Below the pieces are notes generated by a model that was given only the letters and a program-made list of their open reading frames with translations, did not search any database and was not told the origin of the DNA. This document shows positions 12,546-24,962 of a stretch of 64,000 bases of DNA, in pieces. The number at the start of each line of letters is the position of its first letter. The stretch's first letter is position 1. Source of the DNA: Chrysoperla carnea (Eukaryota; Arthropoda; Insecta; Neuroptera; Chrysopidae); assembly GCF_905475395.1 (NCBI RefSeq), contig NC_058339.1, positions 17,492,001 through 17,556,000 of the forward strand, read 5' to 3'. A program made the position numbers and the translations under genes.

Positions 12546-12889
12546 TGAAAAAAGTTTCAAGTCATTTGTATGAAAATTTACGGAGTTTTAATGAAAAGTA
12601 AGTTTCTCATTAATGCTTGCCACTTTCCAATTTACTTTATTTAGGTACTGACAACATGCTCAAAAAGTTCTAGCAGTTTCCGGTATATATGTTTTGAAAT
12701 ACTGGAAACTGTTAAAATTTTTTTAAACATGTTCAGTGCTTAAATAAAGTAAATTGGAAAGCATTAATTTAAGTTCTCGTGGTAAATTCATCTGTTTTTG
12801 TGCTGAATAAATCACAAAAAAGGTAGGAAAAACTGTCTTTTCATTATAATTCCATTAATTTTCGTGCAAATGATTTGAAACTTTTTTCA
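12546..12889. mobile_element. Foldback element, imperfect ~160-bp arms
   Basis: The outer ends tgaaaaaagtttcaagtcat and its near complement atgatttgaaacttttttca face each other. Inner parts pair too: ctttccaatttactttattt at about 12625 with aaataaagtaaattggaaag near 12745. The hairpin is almost continuous with a very small loop. No open frame; probably a foldback MITE. Confidence 0.65.
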
Positions 12890-14636
12890 TTTTTAAGGTT
12901 GTTTATAATACTTTAAAAAGTGTTTTTCCCAAAAACGTCTAATTTTTTGCCAATTTATTTGCAATTGCCAATAACTCGTAAGTATTGACTTTCCGAAATA
13001 TACTTAAATGCCACTTTTTGTTTAGATGTCATTGCTTCATCGATTTCTGTTGCCATTTTCAACATATATTTCTCCACTCCTTAGAAGGAGTGGTACCACC
13101 TTCTGGACAAAAGCGCCACTAGGCACCATATAACGTTAGATCTAGAGGGAGATCAAAGCCCAAATTGCGAGGTCAATCGGAGCTATAGGAAATAATTTAG
13201 AGGTTTAAGACTCGTTTATTGGAGTAACAGCATTGTTTGAGCACACGCTTCAATTGTTAATTATATTACTACTCGTGGCGCGATTATTAAATTTATTCAC
13301 CTCTTACCCGAAAATCAAAGTTTCGAAGTGGTTGTTGTACAAAAGTATTTAACCGAATTAATCACACGGTATACATATTTATTGGCATTACGGTATATAT
13401 ATTTATTGTCATAATAATTAGTGTAAATAAAATTGACATATTCATTGATAACAAAAATAACATAAAAACTAATAAAAACAATAGGTAAAAATAATTTAAC
13501 ACAACATTACATAAAAATAATTGAAAAAAAAAACTATTGTTCTAATATTTACAATATTAGTATAAAATATTGATTTTATATTGAATGAAGTTATTAAACG
13601 TGTTAATTAAATACATGAGGACAATTGTAAATTCAATAATTTATTAATTACTAAATTATAATGCTTCGGTTAAGATTTTATGATTTATTAATCACTTGAT
13701 AACAATAAATTAGTATGATAGATAAAAATTTTATGCTCAACAAATTTTAGGGGCTGTCAATTTTTTTTTTTTTTTTTTTTTTTTATTGTAGTTTTTATGT
13801 CGCCCTGTATTAGAATATCCATAAACCTCTCTTTGAAATCTTTACCGTTAAGCATTTCCTGCTTTTAGCAAAGTTCATTATTTACGCGGTACCCATTTCT
13901 GTAGAGCATTCAGAAAATGCTGTCCTAAGATTTAAGAACAATGGCTTTTCGGTCGGTGACATCGATACAGCAGATATTGTCACATCAATGTAGCCGAGAA
14001 CTCAATTCAATTTTTATTTGATTTTGTTTTATCTTGGACATTTGCAGGATTTGAGAAAAAGAAAAGAGCAAAGGTAAGATAAATAATAGTTTAAAAAGAC
14101 TAAAAAAAATGCTTTTGTAACTAGCTGAACTAAAAAGTAGAAAAAAATTTCTATAAGTGCAAAAAAAATAAGGTGATAAAAAAAATCATTTGATCGTAAA
14201 AAAGCGTGGGGTGCTAGATTTCAATTATTGAAAATATTTTATCGATAGATATTGGTAAAAGTAAAATCATTATAATCTATCTTAAAAAGCACCTCTATTT
14301 TTTCTTTGAACTTACAGAAATTGTTTTCTACTTTTTGTAGAAAACGTAGAACCAAAAAGTAGAAACAATTATTTATTTTCTACTTTTTAGTCCAGCTAGC
14401 TATAAAAGCGTGTTTTTTTAGTTTTTTAAACTATTATTTATTTAGTCTTTAGATCGATTATTCATTAAAGCATTAATTTTAATTTTTCAAATTATAACTT
14501 TTTTTGGGTGCGAAATATACATTTCGCCAGTTGTTCGTTCCTCTCAGTAGCCTTGTCTCAAAGAATAAGTCACATATGCTTCAGTACACGCTTAGTATGT
14601 GGCACAAGACATTGCTATTTTTTCAGGTATGGAAAA
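12890..14636. other. Intergenic, nothing recognised apart from a T-tract
   Basis: Contains a 24-base T run and an otherwise unremarkable AT-rich stretch. A small palindrome, actccttagaaggagt, lies at about 13077-13092. Confidence 0.45.
13761..13784. repeat. 24-base T tract
   Basis: Uninterrupted run of T. It could be the tail of a minus-strand retroposon, but no element body could be traced from it. Confidence 0.7.
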
Positions 14637-14875
14637 ATCATTAATCATTATTTAGAGAATCAATTTTATAGACCCGCATGCTAGGTTAGCCCACCCTCTA
14701 AACATCAACTTTACTTACATCCCCTTGGAAATTAACGCAGCATTCGACCATGCGCGTTGTAATAATGATTCATTTAGTGAATCAATGATTCATTTAGAGA
14801 TCCAACCTTTACCTCACTTATCCCCACTATATATTGCAATATACACAATGTGAACTTTGAACATCCCGATTAAAT
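14637..14875 (+). repeat. Dispersed repeat, copy sharing its sequence with 15552-15900
   Basis: About 230 bp (acccgcatgctaggttagcc, cttacatccccttggaaatt, caacctttacctcacttatc) is nearly identical to sequence 1 kb downstream. It lacks an internal segment of about 75 bp that the second copy has. Two insertions of one element, or a local duplication followed by an indel. Confidence 0.7.
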
Positions 14876-15551
14876 TATTGTATTTTCATTGGTCCTTAAT
14901 AAGGGTGCGAAGTTTCAATTCAATTCGACGTTTTGAAGTGGGTGAAAATTACCTCCAAAGTTTCCATTAGCTAGATACATAGATATCTACATACCAAGCT
15001 AATAACAACGTGTTAAAAAGAGAATTGATAAGAAGCGTTTTTTATGAATTGTCATTTAGGTAGAACTCATCCCTTCTAACTTTTACTTTTATTTATTAAA
15101 CTTGTTTAACCTATTTCATACAAGAAGACGTAACATTTGACGTACGAAGAAGTGTTATTTCTAAACTGTTGTATCTCCGATACCCTTTATACTGTAATAA
15201 AATACCTTAAAACTGTTTGTAATCCAATTTAAATATTCCTTACGATGCAAAAGAGAAGTTAAGAAATTATTATACATACCTAACAAATGACATCATTAAG
15301 AAATTATTCAATAAAATCAATTTTACAATTATTTTACAAAATTCAGAATAAATAAAGCCATTCTGAGTAACATTGGACCATTTTTGTCACAAATTCCTAT
15401 TAATTTGTCAATAATTTATATAAAATATCAACCACTATTAAGTGATCTTTTGAAGTTGTAAAAAAAATTATATATCGCAAAATAAATGAATTATGTGGGA
15501 ATCCTTTTATAAAGACACAAAAAGTCATGGTCCAAAATTATATTGTCATAA

Positions 15552-16010
15552 ACTAGCTTTTGCCCACGGCTTCGCTCGTGATAGTGATTCATTTCAATGC
15601 ATTCCATAAATGATTAAATGAATCGTTAATTTATTAAGAGAATTAATTTTAAAGACCCACATGCTAGCTTAGCCCACCCTCTAAACATCAACTTTACTTA
15701 CATCCCCTTGGAAATTAACGCAGCATTCGACCATGGAGTTCGCTGTGCTTCTTGAAGAAAGAATGAAATAAAAAAGTGATACAGTATACTTTTCTTTGAC
15801 TCGTTTGTAATAATGATTCATTTAGTGAATCAATGATTCATTTAGAGATCCAACCTTTACCTCACTTATCCCCACTATATACTGCAATGTGAACTTTGAA
15901 GACCAAAATGCTACCCTTCAACCATATTGTTTTCGCTTAGTTCGCCCCCCTAAAGATTCACTTTACTTATATCTCGTTGGAAAATAAGACGGAATTTGGT
16001 AATGGCTCTG
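15552..16010 (+). mobile_element. Retroposon-like fragment with CTAGCTTTTGCCCACGG head
   Basis: Starts with ctagcttttgcccacggc followed by ttcgctcgtg, a motif widespread at one end of dispersed insect repeats. It continues through the sequence shared with 14637-14875. Related heads appear near 21840 (minus), 24164 (plus) and 39830 (minus). Element class is inferred only. Confidence 0.55.
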
Positions 16011-17493
16011 CTCCTTTAAAAGAGTGATACAGTATAATTTTGTCTCAAACCATGAGCACATATCACTTTAAACCCTATTTTGAACCCCTTACAGAATGCA
16101 TTTTAAAAAATACCTTTAGTAAAAGAGACGGTGTATGGACGATCTTCACCCATCTGATAACTAGATGAGACACTCTTATCAGAATTTTTCTATCGAAAAG
16201 TGATCATAGCTATTTTTAGTTTTTTCCATGAACGCAAGCCAATATCATTATTTTTGTAATTAAATTATCTTTCTTCTGATACCAAATTCGATTGGTTAAC
16301 AGATGTATTTCAGACAATTAAAAATGAATATGACCGTTAATTTATATTCGGGAAAAAATGTGTTGAAATCTCTTCTTTTAACAAAGAAAAAACTTTGAAA
16401 TTGATATTTTTTGATGATAAAAAATAAATACAAATTCCATAGAAAACGATTTTTCCAATTTTTAGTGTCGTAGCTGTTTAGTGTAAAATAAACGAGAAAA
16501 TGGAAATTAAATGCCATCTTGAAGTTTGAGCTGAGTGTGTAATCCTTATAAGGTTAAAGCAACATTCAGGATTTGTTTAGTTTCGTTTTTTTTTTCTTTG
16601 TGCACGCTAATCTATATACACGCGCTACTGCAATAAAAGCACTTAGGATATTTATGTAGAAAATAAATGTAACTAAAGTATTCTTAAAATTTATTTGATT
16701 TTTATGGATATTACTTTAAATTAAAAACTTCTTGAAATATATATAGATTTAATTGGGGCGAAAAAAATTATTATTTCATCTTAGAATAATGTCCTTGTTT
16801 GTAAAATTTGTTTTCTTCAAGGTAAAAAAACACATAGAAACAATGTTAATATTCGATGTAGTTTATTGAAGAATAATTTGCAAAAAAATTAGAATAAAAA
16901 CTAATCATATCGAGTTCAGGGAAAATATTTAAGAATCCTGCCTTTAATATTTGATTTTTTTATGTTTCAAAGTTCGCATAATTCGAAAATTCGGAAAAAA
17001 ATTTAAAAATATTTGTAAAGTTCAGGAAAATTTTCAGTGCGGTTTACGCCGTAGCAAATTTTTCTGACATGGAGTTCTGAATGAAATATAATGCCGATTT
17101 GGTTGAAAATTTATGAATAGCAGTTTATTGTTCATGTGAAATGCCCACTTCCATAGCAACAAGCTCAGGAGCTATTGATCTTAGTCTTATATATTATTTC
17201 CCTACCCTGTTTCTGTCACACATCGCGAGATCTTCCTTTTTCCGTTACCAATTTTCATGATTTACCCCTCATTTTAAAGCTATAACGAATACATTCGGAT
17301 GTAACGGATGTGTCCTGGCTACTGAACAAAAATAGACTAAAGGTCTAAAACTGTACCGCTTATGCAAAAAACAGGTTAAAGAAATAATATTAACATTTAA
17401 TTTTGTTCGGTATGTGATTTGTATAACATATCTGTAATAAAGTTGCCTATAAATAAAAAGAAAGTAAATTACTGTTGATATTTATCACTTATA
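16011..17493. other. Intergenic, nothing firm
   Basis: No gene is supported. A phrase at 16130-16170 (gatcttcacccatctg) resembles the terminal inverted repeat of the foldback element at 54207-54748 and may be a truncated relative. Confidence 0.45.
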
Positions 17494-17616
17494 CAGGGTG
17501 TTCTGTTATTGATAGCAGAAAATTCAGATCGAAATTTGGTAAAGAGCTTTTCCATTTGTCTTGATAAGCTTAATTTACTGGTATAAATTTTCTGCTATCA
17601 ATAACAGAACACTCTG
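17494..17616. mobile_element. Mariner-like MITE with TA target site
   Basis: Terminal inverted repeats of about 32 bp (CAGGGTGTTCTGTTATTGAT at the left end, its near complement at the right) bound a 123-bp element flanked by TA on both sides. The CAGGGTG-type terminus and TA duplication are typical of Tc1/mariner derivatives. No transposase. Confidence 0.85.
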
Positions 17617-17851
17617 TATTTATTATTTATCCAGCTTGTTTTTTGCCGCGGATACCGCACGGCGGAATTCCGCACCAGTCGAGTTACGTTTTTAAAAATT
17701 TTTTTGCAAATAGTGTCAAATTGCCTTCAGTTTTTTTTTATTATAGCGATTAGTTCTACTGTAAATGATAATAAAATAAAAATATGTGGATAGGAAGAAA
17801 AGAAACCTCATTCCTTCAAAATTAATGCGTTTACCAATTCGTCTCCTATAC

Positions 17852-17859
17852 TATATAAG
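17852..17859 (+). promoter_or_regulatory. Candidate TATA box of an unannotated promoter
   Basis: TATATAAG is followed after about 30 bases by a less AT-rich stretch (tctcgccgccaatacatctg) and then a CAA-rich run ending in ATG, which looks like an insect 5' leader. It could be a distal first exon of the Tdc2-like gene, whose ATG directly follows a splice acceptor at 27008. Inference only. Confidence 0.3.
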
Positions 17860-17905
17860 TTCATCTCTATTCATTGTTGTCTCGCCGCCAATACATCTGA
17901 TACCG

Positions 17906-17953
17906 ACACACATCATCATCAACAACCAACAACGAACAACAACAACAACAACA
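17906..17953 (+). repeat. CAT/CAA trinucleotide run
   Basis: Short catcatcat then (caa)n stretch, ending in caacatg. Such runs are common in insect 5' untranslated leaders but are also ordinary microsatellites. Confidence 0.7.
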
Positions 17954-18377
17954 TGTTGAATTCTTACTCGTTTCCACTTATCTCGAGTATTTTAATAAAG
18001 TTCTTCATTCACATAGATAGATAGATAAGTGTGTGAGTGGTGTTTTGAATGTATGTCGGTTTGATTCTTCTCGTTCGGTTCGTTCGGTTCATATAATAAA
18101 ATGAAAATGATTTGACCTTATAATATTTAATATTTTATCGAGAAAAAATTATTATTATGAATTTGATTCACAGAAATATATGCGATTCGTGTTCACAGTA
18201 TTTCCATTCTGGAAATTAATATAACGCCTAGCATATACCGTGTGTACTCCTCCATCGATAGCATCATCTTGTATAGTCTAGTTTTGTTAATATTAGGGAC
18301 GTCCATTCACCAACCTGTTTTGCTAAGTACGTTTATAAGGAAACAGTATAAACCTTTTTATACCCTGTATATATAAT

Positions 18378-19158
18378 TCAAGAAGGTGAAATCCTGGTCA
18401 CGGAATTAAGCACATAAGTGATAGCTAGCAAAAAAACTGACATCGCAGCTGAAAAGAATGTACCAAAATTAGTGGGTTTCAGAAATAATTCCAATCAGAT
18501 CGGATCAAATTTGCCTGTACTATCAAAAAATTCGAATTTATTAACTTCATGACGTCATCAGAATCCAAAATATTTAATTTTGCTCTATAACATCAAAATT
18601 TTATCCAATTTTGATAAACCAAGTATGTAATCCTACTAAATTTGGGTCATACTTTTCAAATTTGTGATCAGAATTAACCTAGCTCTAATAGATTTTAAGA
18701 ATGTGGAGTCCTGGTCCTGAAATTAAGCACATTGGTGATAGCAAGCGAAAAACTGACATCACAGCTGAAAAGAATGACCCAAAATTAGTGGGTTTTAAAA
18801 AAAATTCTAATCAGATCGGATCAAATTTGCTTGTATTATCAAAAAAATCGAATTTTTAACCCTTATGACGTCATCAGAATCCAAAAAATTTAATTTTGCT
18901 CTATCACATCCAAATTTTATCCAATTTTGATAAACCAAGTATGTTATCCTACTAAATTTGGGTCATACTTTTCAAATTTGTGATCAAAATTAACCTATCT
19001 CTAATAGATTTCAAGAATGTGGAGTCCTGGTCCCGGAATTAAGCAAATAAGTGATAGCTAGCGAAAAATTGACATCACAGCTAAAAATAATGACCCAAAA
19101 TTGGTGGGTTTTCAAAACAAAATTCCAATAATATCTGCCCAAATTTGCCTGTGTTATC
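18378..19158 (+). repeat. 317-bp dispersed tandem repeat, array B (about 2.5 units)
   Basis: Units phased 316 and 318 bp apart (tcagatcgg-type anchor at 18495, 18811 and 19129). Ends in tttgcctgtgttatcaaaaa, the same terminus as arrays A and C, while its start lies elsewhere in the unit. Unit landmarks are ccaagtatgtaatcctacta, agaatgtggagtcctggtc and gaagtt/cttcatgacgtcatca. Confidence 0.88.
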
Positions 19159-19370
19159 AAAAAAGCCATCAAAATGTGCACATTATCTTACAGTCTATTT
19201 GTGGGATCATTTTCATTAAAATGTGAATCGTTTTTTTATACTATAAACAAAAATAGGTAAAAAGCATTTCATAGGAATTATTAAATACACAACAATGTTA
19301 TTATATAACAATTTATATAAAAAAAAATTACTATTATTTATGGTTGTGACGCATTTATGTATTAAACAAG

Positions 19371-19947
19371 TCAAAACAAACAATTGACTGAGTTAATTGT
19401 TGAAATACCATGTATAGACAGTGTTGATTACTCTGTCACATTACACATACATACATGTCACACACATATAACTGATCTGATCTACCCATATAATACTACA
19501 AGTTGCGCATAATATGCGCCCTCACGGGTAAACAGTTATTTTTACGAAAAAAAGTTTCAAACAAAAGTTGTTTATTTTTTTATAAGAAACATTTTTTACA
19601 TTTAAACATTTTGTTCTATCTCTAACAGTTTACAAGATGAGTCCTATGGACCCTATGGTCCTAAGACCCAATTGATCTAAATTGCTCATTTACGAACTTG
19701 ACCTCACTTTTTACGTCCTAAGCACGCTATAAAATTTTCAGCTTGATACCTATTTTCGTTTTTGAGTAATCGTGATGACAGACGGACAGACGACACAGAG
19801 ACAGACAACCGGAATTGGACTAATTAGGTGATTTTATGAACACTTCATATACCAAAATTTTGTTCATAGCATCAATATTTTTAAGCGTTACAAACTTGGA
19901 ACTAAACTTAGTATACCTTGATATATTTCATATACATGGTATAAAAA
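19371..19947 (+). repeat. Dispersed ~550-bp family, longest plus-strand copy
   Basis: Contains every block seen in the other copies. It extends past agacggacagac and ggactaattaggtgatttta to ttaagcgttacaaacttgg and atacatggtataaaa. The phrases ataccatgtata (about 19409) and tatacatggtat near the far end are inverted to each other, so the element may be bounded by short inverted ends. No open frame. Confidence 0.75.
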
Positions 19948-22137
19948 CATGTAAATAATTTTTTTTTATTATGCATTAAAACACTTCACAGTTTCTAGTG
20001 AAAAAAAATGTGTATCCTGTATACGCTAAAAGCAGTCTTTGTTTTCGTGAAAATACCAACACTATTATGTATTTTTACTGCCTACACTGCCTACACACAG
20101 GTGACATGAAACAGACACTAACTTTATATTGGAATCTCTCGAATGTGGGATTTAAATGCAATAGAAAATTATATGCACATAATAGGAATGTCAATGATTT
20201 AATATATTTGCAAGTTTACCTGTGTGAAATGGGGCTATTGAAGGATAAAATAGACGAAAGTAGATTATAGAAAAAAGACAGAAACTCTGCAGATACATGT
20301 ACCCAAATATATTTTAGTATTTCGTTAGGATTAATTTTAAATTCACTTAGAAAAGTCACCATACCTATCAGTCACCTGGTAGGTTTTATTGTTTTTTTTT
20401 TGCGAATGGTGTTTAAAATTTGGCCAATCTAAAACAATTCTAACCTCGAAAAGTTACCACTTTTTTGAAGGTTCGAATTTTTCTAAGTTAGCTCAGAAGT
20501 CGAGTTATTAACCAAGCTTACAATGGATGGTATTTTTAGGTTTTATTGACCTAAATCTTCAAGACTAATTTTGATTTTTTTGGTGGCGATATTCAGAAAA
20601 ATCAAAAGCGAGATGAAAAGCATAAAAACCACTATCTTTTCCGGCATATATTATATTTTTAGAGTCTTCCCAGGAATCGAAAAAAATCATTGAAATAAAC
20701 AGTAAAAATTTACATAAGGGGTCATATTTGGAGCCCATGACCTTTATTGGGCGGAAAATTTTGCGTATGTACTCTAAATACAACTTTTGTCTGAAAACCT
20801 TTTTCAATCTGACCCCTCTGTTCAAAGCTAAACTCAAGAAAATCGAAATTTCCATGTCCAATTCAAATTACGCGCTTAGTCATTTGCAATTTTTTTTGAT
20901 ACGGTCTCGATTTTGACTACCATGAGACTGGCTCAGAAAACTAAGAACGTCGTTTGCAAGAAAGTAATTTTATAAGAATGTTAGCGATTAAAGTTGGAGT
21001 GTTTGAAAATGATAGACCGTAAGATATTAATATATTTAGATGCCTTGTTTACTCGCGTCTGCTTCGGAGGGGGATGAAAATATTTTAAATAAAGGACTAA
21101 ATACGACTTTCAAGGGTGGAAAAAAGCAAAACCAGGCATGAAGAAAAAGCAGGAAACTAGCAAAACCAGACACGTACTCATAAGAAGTACAAGTAGATTT
21201 TACTCTCACAAGTAGTTTGTTGCTGTTACAAAACAGATTTTCAAGAAATAATGCTATTGTGAGTTGCTTGCAGTTTGTTAATATTTCTTGATTTTAATGA
21301 CAAACTTTTATTGATAATATATATTGATCGCTTTCTATTTTATGCTTTAAACTATGCGAATTTTTTCGAACAAATTCTAGATAAATATGACCTAATTTGG
21401 CTATAGGAACCCCCGGGAACTTCGCGGAAAATATTATTTTTTAAATAATAAATAATGTTATTATTATATATTTTATAATAAATAGACATTTGTGGCATTG
21501 TTAAATCATATAAAATGTTATCACAATTACCACAACGTTATCGGAGGGTAAATTAGTTTAAAAAAAAAAAATTATTTAAAGCTAATGACTAGTACGTGTA
21601 ATAAATGTATGTGCATGAATTATAATAATCCCATATACCAGTGTGGTTTGAATGTACTTTCCTGGAATATGGTTTTTTTACTCGGCTACCCAAAAAAAAA
21701 AAGAGTTTATTAGCCTAGCAAAATTCGTTTGTGACTTGGTTTTCTTAACTATGTTTAATCGATATCTTGTAGGGAGAGTTCATACCAGTTTTTCTTTATA
21801 AGCCCTACAAACTTGAAATAGTTCAGCAAACCAAGCGGGCAACAGCTAGTATATTATAATATTGATATATTTAAGGAATTTTTATTACGTCACGCCGACG
21901 TCAAATATGATTTTAGTTCTTATTATTGTTCTTAACATGGATCTGTTGTATTTTTCATATAGGTTCTGAAATTTATGTTTAATTAATTAAATATATATAA
22001 AATACATATTTTTAATGAATACGTCTTGAATTATAATTTATAGCATATTATATTAGTATTGATCGATAATTGATTGATGAGTCATATACCTATTTCTGGC
22101 GATGTATAGGAATTTAATAAGTATTATAATTAACCTA
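19948..22137. other. Intergenic, unassigned repeats only
   Basis: No gene is supported; frames at 19998-20270 and 20565-20916 lack splice sites, composition or family features. A retroposon-like end lies at about 21826-21857 on the minus strand (separate entry). Confidence 0.45.
21400..21857 (-). mobile_element. Retroposon-like fragment, minus strand
   Basis: Read on the minus strand it starts atatactagctgttgcccgc, the head motif common to many dispersed insect elements and to the fragments at 15552 and 24164. The far boundary is a guess, as no matching tail was found. Confidence 0.45.
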
Positions 22138-22262
22138 TTCGCACAGTGCGTGAGTTTTATTGGAGGCGTTTCCATGGTAACGATACATTACTTTAATTAT
22201 AGAATTGTATGGATGCATATATAATTGTATGGATTCCATTTATGATTTACATTGAGTCGGGC
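22138..22262 (+). repeat. ~400-bp dispersed repeat, partial copy
   Basis: Shares cgtgagttttattggaggcg, gtttccatggtaacgataca and ttataattgtatgga-type blocks with copies at 34600-34951 (inverted) and 49029-49430. Only one end is present here. Confidence 0.75.
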
Positions 22263-22487
22263 ATCAAAATTTACTATTGATAAAGTTCTAATTTTCAAAG
22301 GAATTATGAATTTTATGGTAGCGATAGTTTGTAATCGTTAAATTAGTTAGAATATATACATATATATATATAGATTAACATCCCAAAAAAATTTTTACTC
22401 AAGAATTTGATTGACGTCACAAAAATTTCAAAACAATTATGCATTCTATACATGATTCAGTCAATATAGACGAAAAAAAGGCCGGAC

Positions 22488-23427
22488 CTGGAAAAAATTA
22501 CAATATTGGATCTGAGGTTATAGATCGTTAGGGGGGCATGTAAATAACTTAAAAAAAAATTAAGAGAATTTTTCGTTCCGCTGTTTTTGAGAAAATCCAA
22601 AAAAATGGGAAAAAAAATTTTGAATGCGTTTTTCTCGGAATCTATTGGTTTAAGGGAAAAGTTTTTCAAATAAAAAATGTAGAAGACATTGTCAGCTACA
22701 TTTTATGTCATTGGAGCAACGTCATACGAGTTAAATTACAAAAAGAAGATGGCGTTAAAGTATCAAAAAAAGGGTTTTTCACGATTTTCATTAAGAAAAA
22801 ATGATGTTTTTGTAAAAGTGTAAATGAGAAAGTTGTTTGACTCAAAATTAGCTTCAACTTTTATTTAAACAATTTTTATGAAAAACTTACCGTTTCCGAG
22901 CTATAGTCCAAAAATGTATGTTTAAAATAAACCAAGAAAATAAAAAGGAAATCAAGTACTCCTTTTCAAAATTTAAAAAAAACTTAACTTTCAGATTTTT
23001 TGGCAAGCTTTATTTCAAAAACGGTAAGTTTTACAAAAAAATTGTTTAAATAAAAGTTGAAGCTAATTTCGAGTTAAACAACTTTTTTATTTACACTTTT
23101 ACAAAAAAATCATTTTTTCTTAATGAAAACCGTGGAAAACCCTTTTTTTGATACTTTAAAGCCACCTACTTTTTGAAATTTAACTCGTACGACGTTGCTC
23201 CAATGACATAAAATGTAGCTGACAGTGTCTTCTACATTTTTTATTTGAAAAACTTTTCCCTTAAATCAATAGATTCCGAGAAAAACGCATTCCAAATTTT
23301 TTTTCCCATTTTTTTGGATTTTCTCAAAAACAGCGGAACGAAAAATTCTCTTAATTTTTTTTTAAAGTTATTTACATGCCCCTCTAACGATCTATAACCT
23401 CAGATCCAATATTGTAATTTTTTCCAG
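22488..23427. repeat. Long near-perfect hairpin (409-bp arms, 123-bp loop)
   Basis: Left arm 22488-22895 and right arm 23019-23427 are reverse complements. By eye about 20 differences in roughly 408 positions gives about 95% identity. Transcription across it would give a double-stranded RNA of about 400 bp. Neither arm has a credible open frame, and no clear target-site duplication flanks it. It may be an inverted duplication, a foldback transposon, or a hairpin-RNA locus of the type that feeds endogenous siRNAs in insects. Confidence 0.9.
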
Positions 23428-23529
23428 TCAAAATGCCAGATTTACTGTACCAACACTTTTAATTTAACTTTGATGTAGGAACAATTGTAATAGTACAAGA
23501 ACGTAGGTAGATGGATAATTTTAATTTAA

Positions 23530-23571
23530 AATGCCTATTTTTTCAAATAATTATTTGAAAAAATAGGCATT
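23530..23571. repeat. Perfect 42-bp palindrome plus satellite palindromes
   Basis: Bases 23530-23571 equal their own reverse complement (aatgcctattttttcaaata and its mirror, no loop). Immediately after, at about 23568-23636, more palindromes built on aattataaccaattataatt and the cctatttttt phrase follow. The cluster could extrude as cruciforms. Confidence 0.9.
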
Positions 23572-23639
23572 ATAATTGGTTTAATTATAACCAATTATAA
23601 TGCCTATTTTTTAATTATAACCAATTATAATTGGTTTTT

Positions 23640-24162
23640 TTTTGTGCTATGTTTTAAATCATTGACTAACAATGCTTTCATGATATCAATTTCACCCGAT
23701 TTGCACCGAATTTTGTGCATATTTCAGCCATGAATTGAAGAAAACATTCCCACTCCGATTTTTTCTATAGATGTCTTATTGATCAATTTTCGAAAAATTG
23801 AAATAATCCAATATCCGTCTTGCAAGGAATGAGCTAACCGTATTTTGCCCATGAATACCCGTATTTTACCCATGACGATTTGGATGTTATTTGAGAAAAA
23901 AAGATACAAATTCTTGCTTGCACCGATATAAATTTTGATAATATCGGGTGAAATATCATTTGATAGTTTCAAGAAACTTTGTGCCAAGTTCTAGAACTGA
24001 ACTCAAAAATACAGCGTACAGGTGCTTTTGGTCGGGTACCGGCAGCACTACACGAAAAAAATGACCTCGTATTATTAATTATTCTCATTGTACTTACTGA
24101 ATGATATTTTTTGCTACAGTCAACTTATTTTATATAAATATTTTTCTTTTATAAAATACTAG
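23640..24162. other. Intergenic, nothing recognised
   Basis: AT-rich, with a small local direct repeat (cgtattttgcccatga and cgtattttacccatga at about 23840-23876). Confidence 0.45.
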
Positions 24163-24163
24163 C

Positions 24164-24290
24164 TGTTATTTGCCTGCTTCTACATTAGTTATATAGGCGG
24201 TAGCTCAAAAAGAGCTTTTGATCAGAACGATCCGAAGAACATTTTAGGGTGGGTTAGAAAAAGTTTCACAGAAAACCATTTTCCTATTTA
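24164..24290 (+). mobile_element. Retroposon-like fragment with CTAGCTGTTATTTGCC head
   Basis: The head motif actagctgttatttgcctgc is a variant of the one at 15552 and, inverted, at 21857. The rest (gatcagaacgatccgaagaa) has no match elsewhere in the window. Boundaries approximate. Confidence 0.4.
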
Positions 24291-24962
24291 ATATTGCGGG
24301 GTCCTTTTATTTTCTGCAATACTTAACTTATCACAAAAATTTCAATTGATTAATATTGAAATTCATCGGGAAATGTTAAAATTACAAAAGAGAATTAATG
24401 AAACCGTACCTCTTTAATTGTACCACGGATCCAAAAGCTGTAAAAGAATTTTTTTTGAAGGAAATTCGATTTACATTTGAAAAATAAATGTTATTTTTTA
24501 AAATCATTTTAAAAATGAAAAAATCAGGTCGTTTATTGAAGAGTAACGTAGTAAAGAAGTAAAGAAGTTTTGTATATAGACGTCATTTGAATTGTTTTGC
24601 ACCAGATTTTTTAACATATTGATAAGTATTTATTTTCATTATTACACACATATTACAAATGTTAAATATTTATTTTTATTTCAAATTTATATAAACATAG
24701 CGGCAGTGGCAGATACATACTTTTCGACACTTGCTCGATAATAATAAAGCATCACCTAGTTAGTCAACAGAATAGCAAAAATGAGTAAAAGTTTTTAAAA
24801 CGTGTTCAAGAAAAAAATTAAAGCTTACATTAAAAAAATGTTTACGATTTAAAAACAAACTTTAAAGACTCTTTATTTGCGCCAAAATTTCATCTAAAAG
24901 TATATAAATCATTGTTTTATATATAACGTCTTTGATATAAATAGATACATTTACTATACAGA

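Noticed and set aside
19998-20270. 90-codon frame starting MKKNVYPVY
   Set aside because: No recognised motif, no transcript signals, adjacent to a dispersed repeat copy.
20565-20916. Open frames of 98 and 62 codons on opposite strands
   Set aside because: Phe/Lys-rich output typical of AT-rich DNA; no context for a gene.
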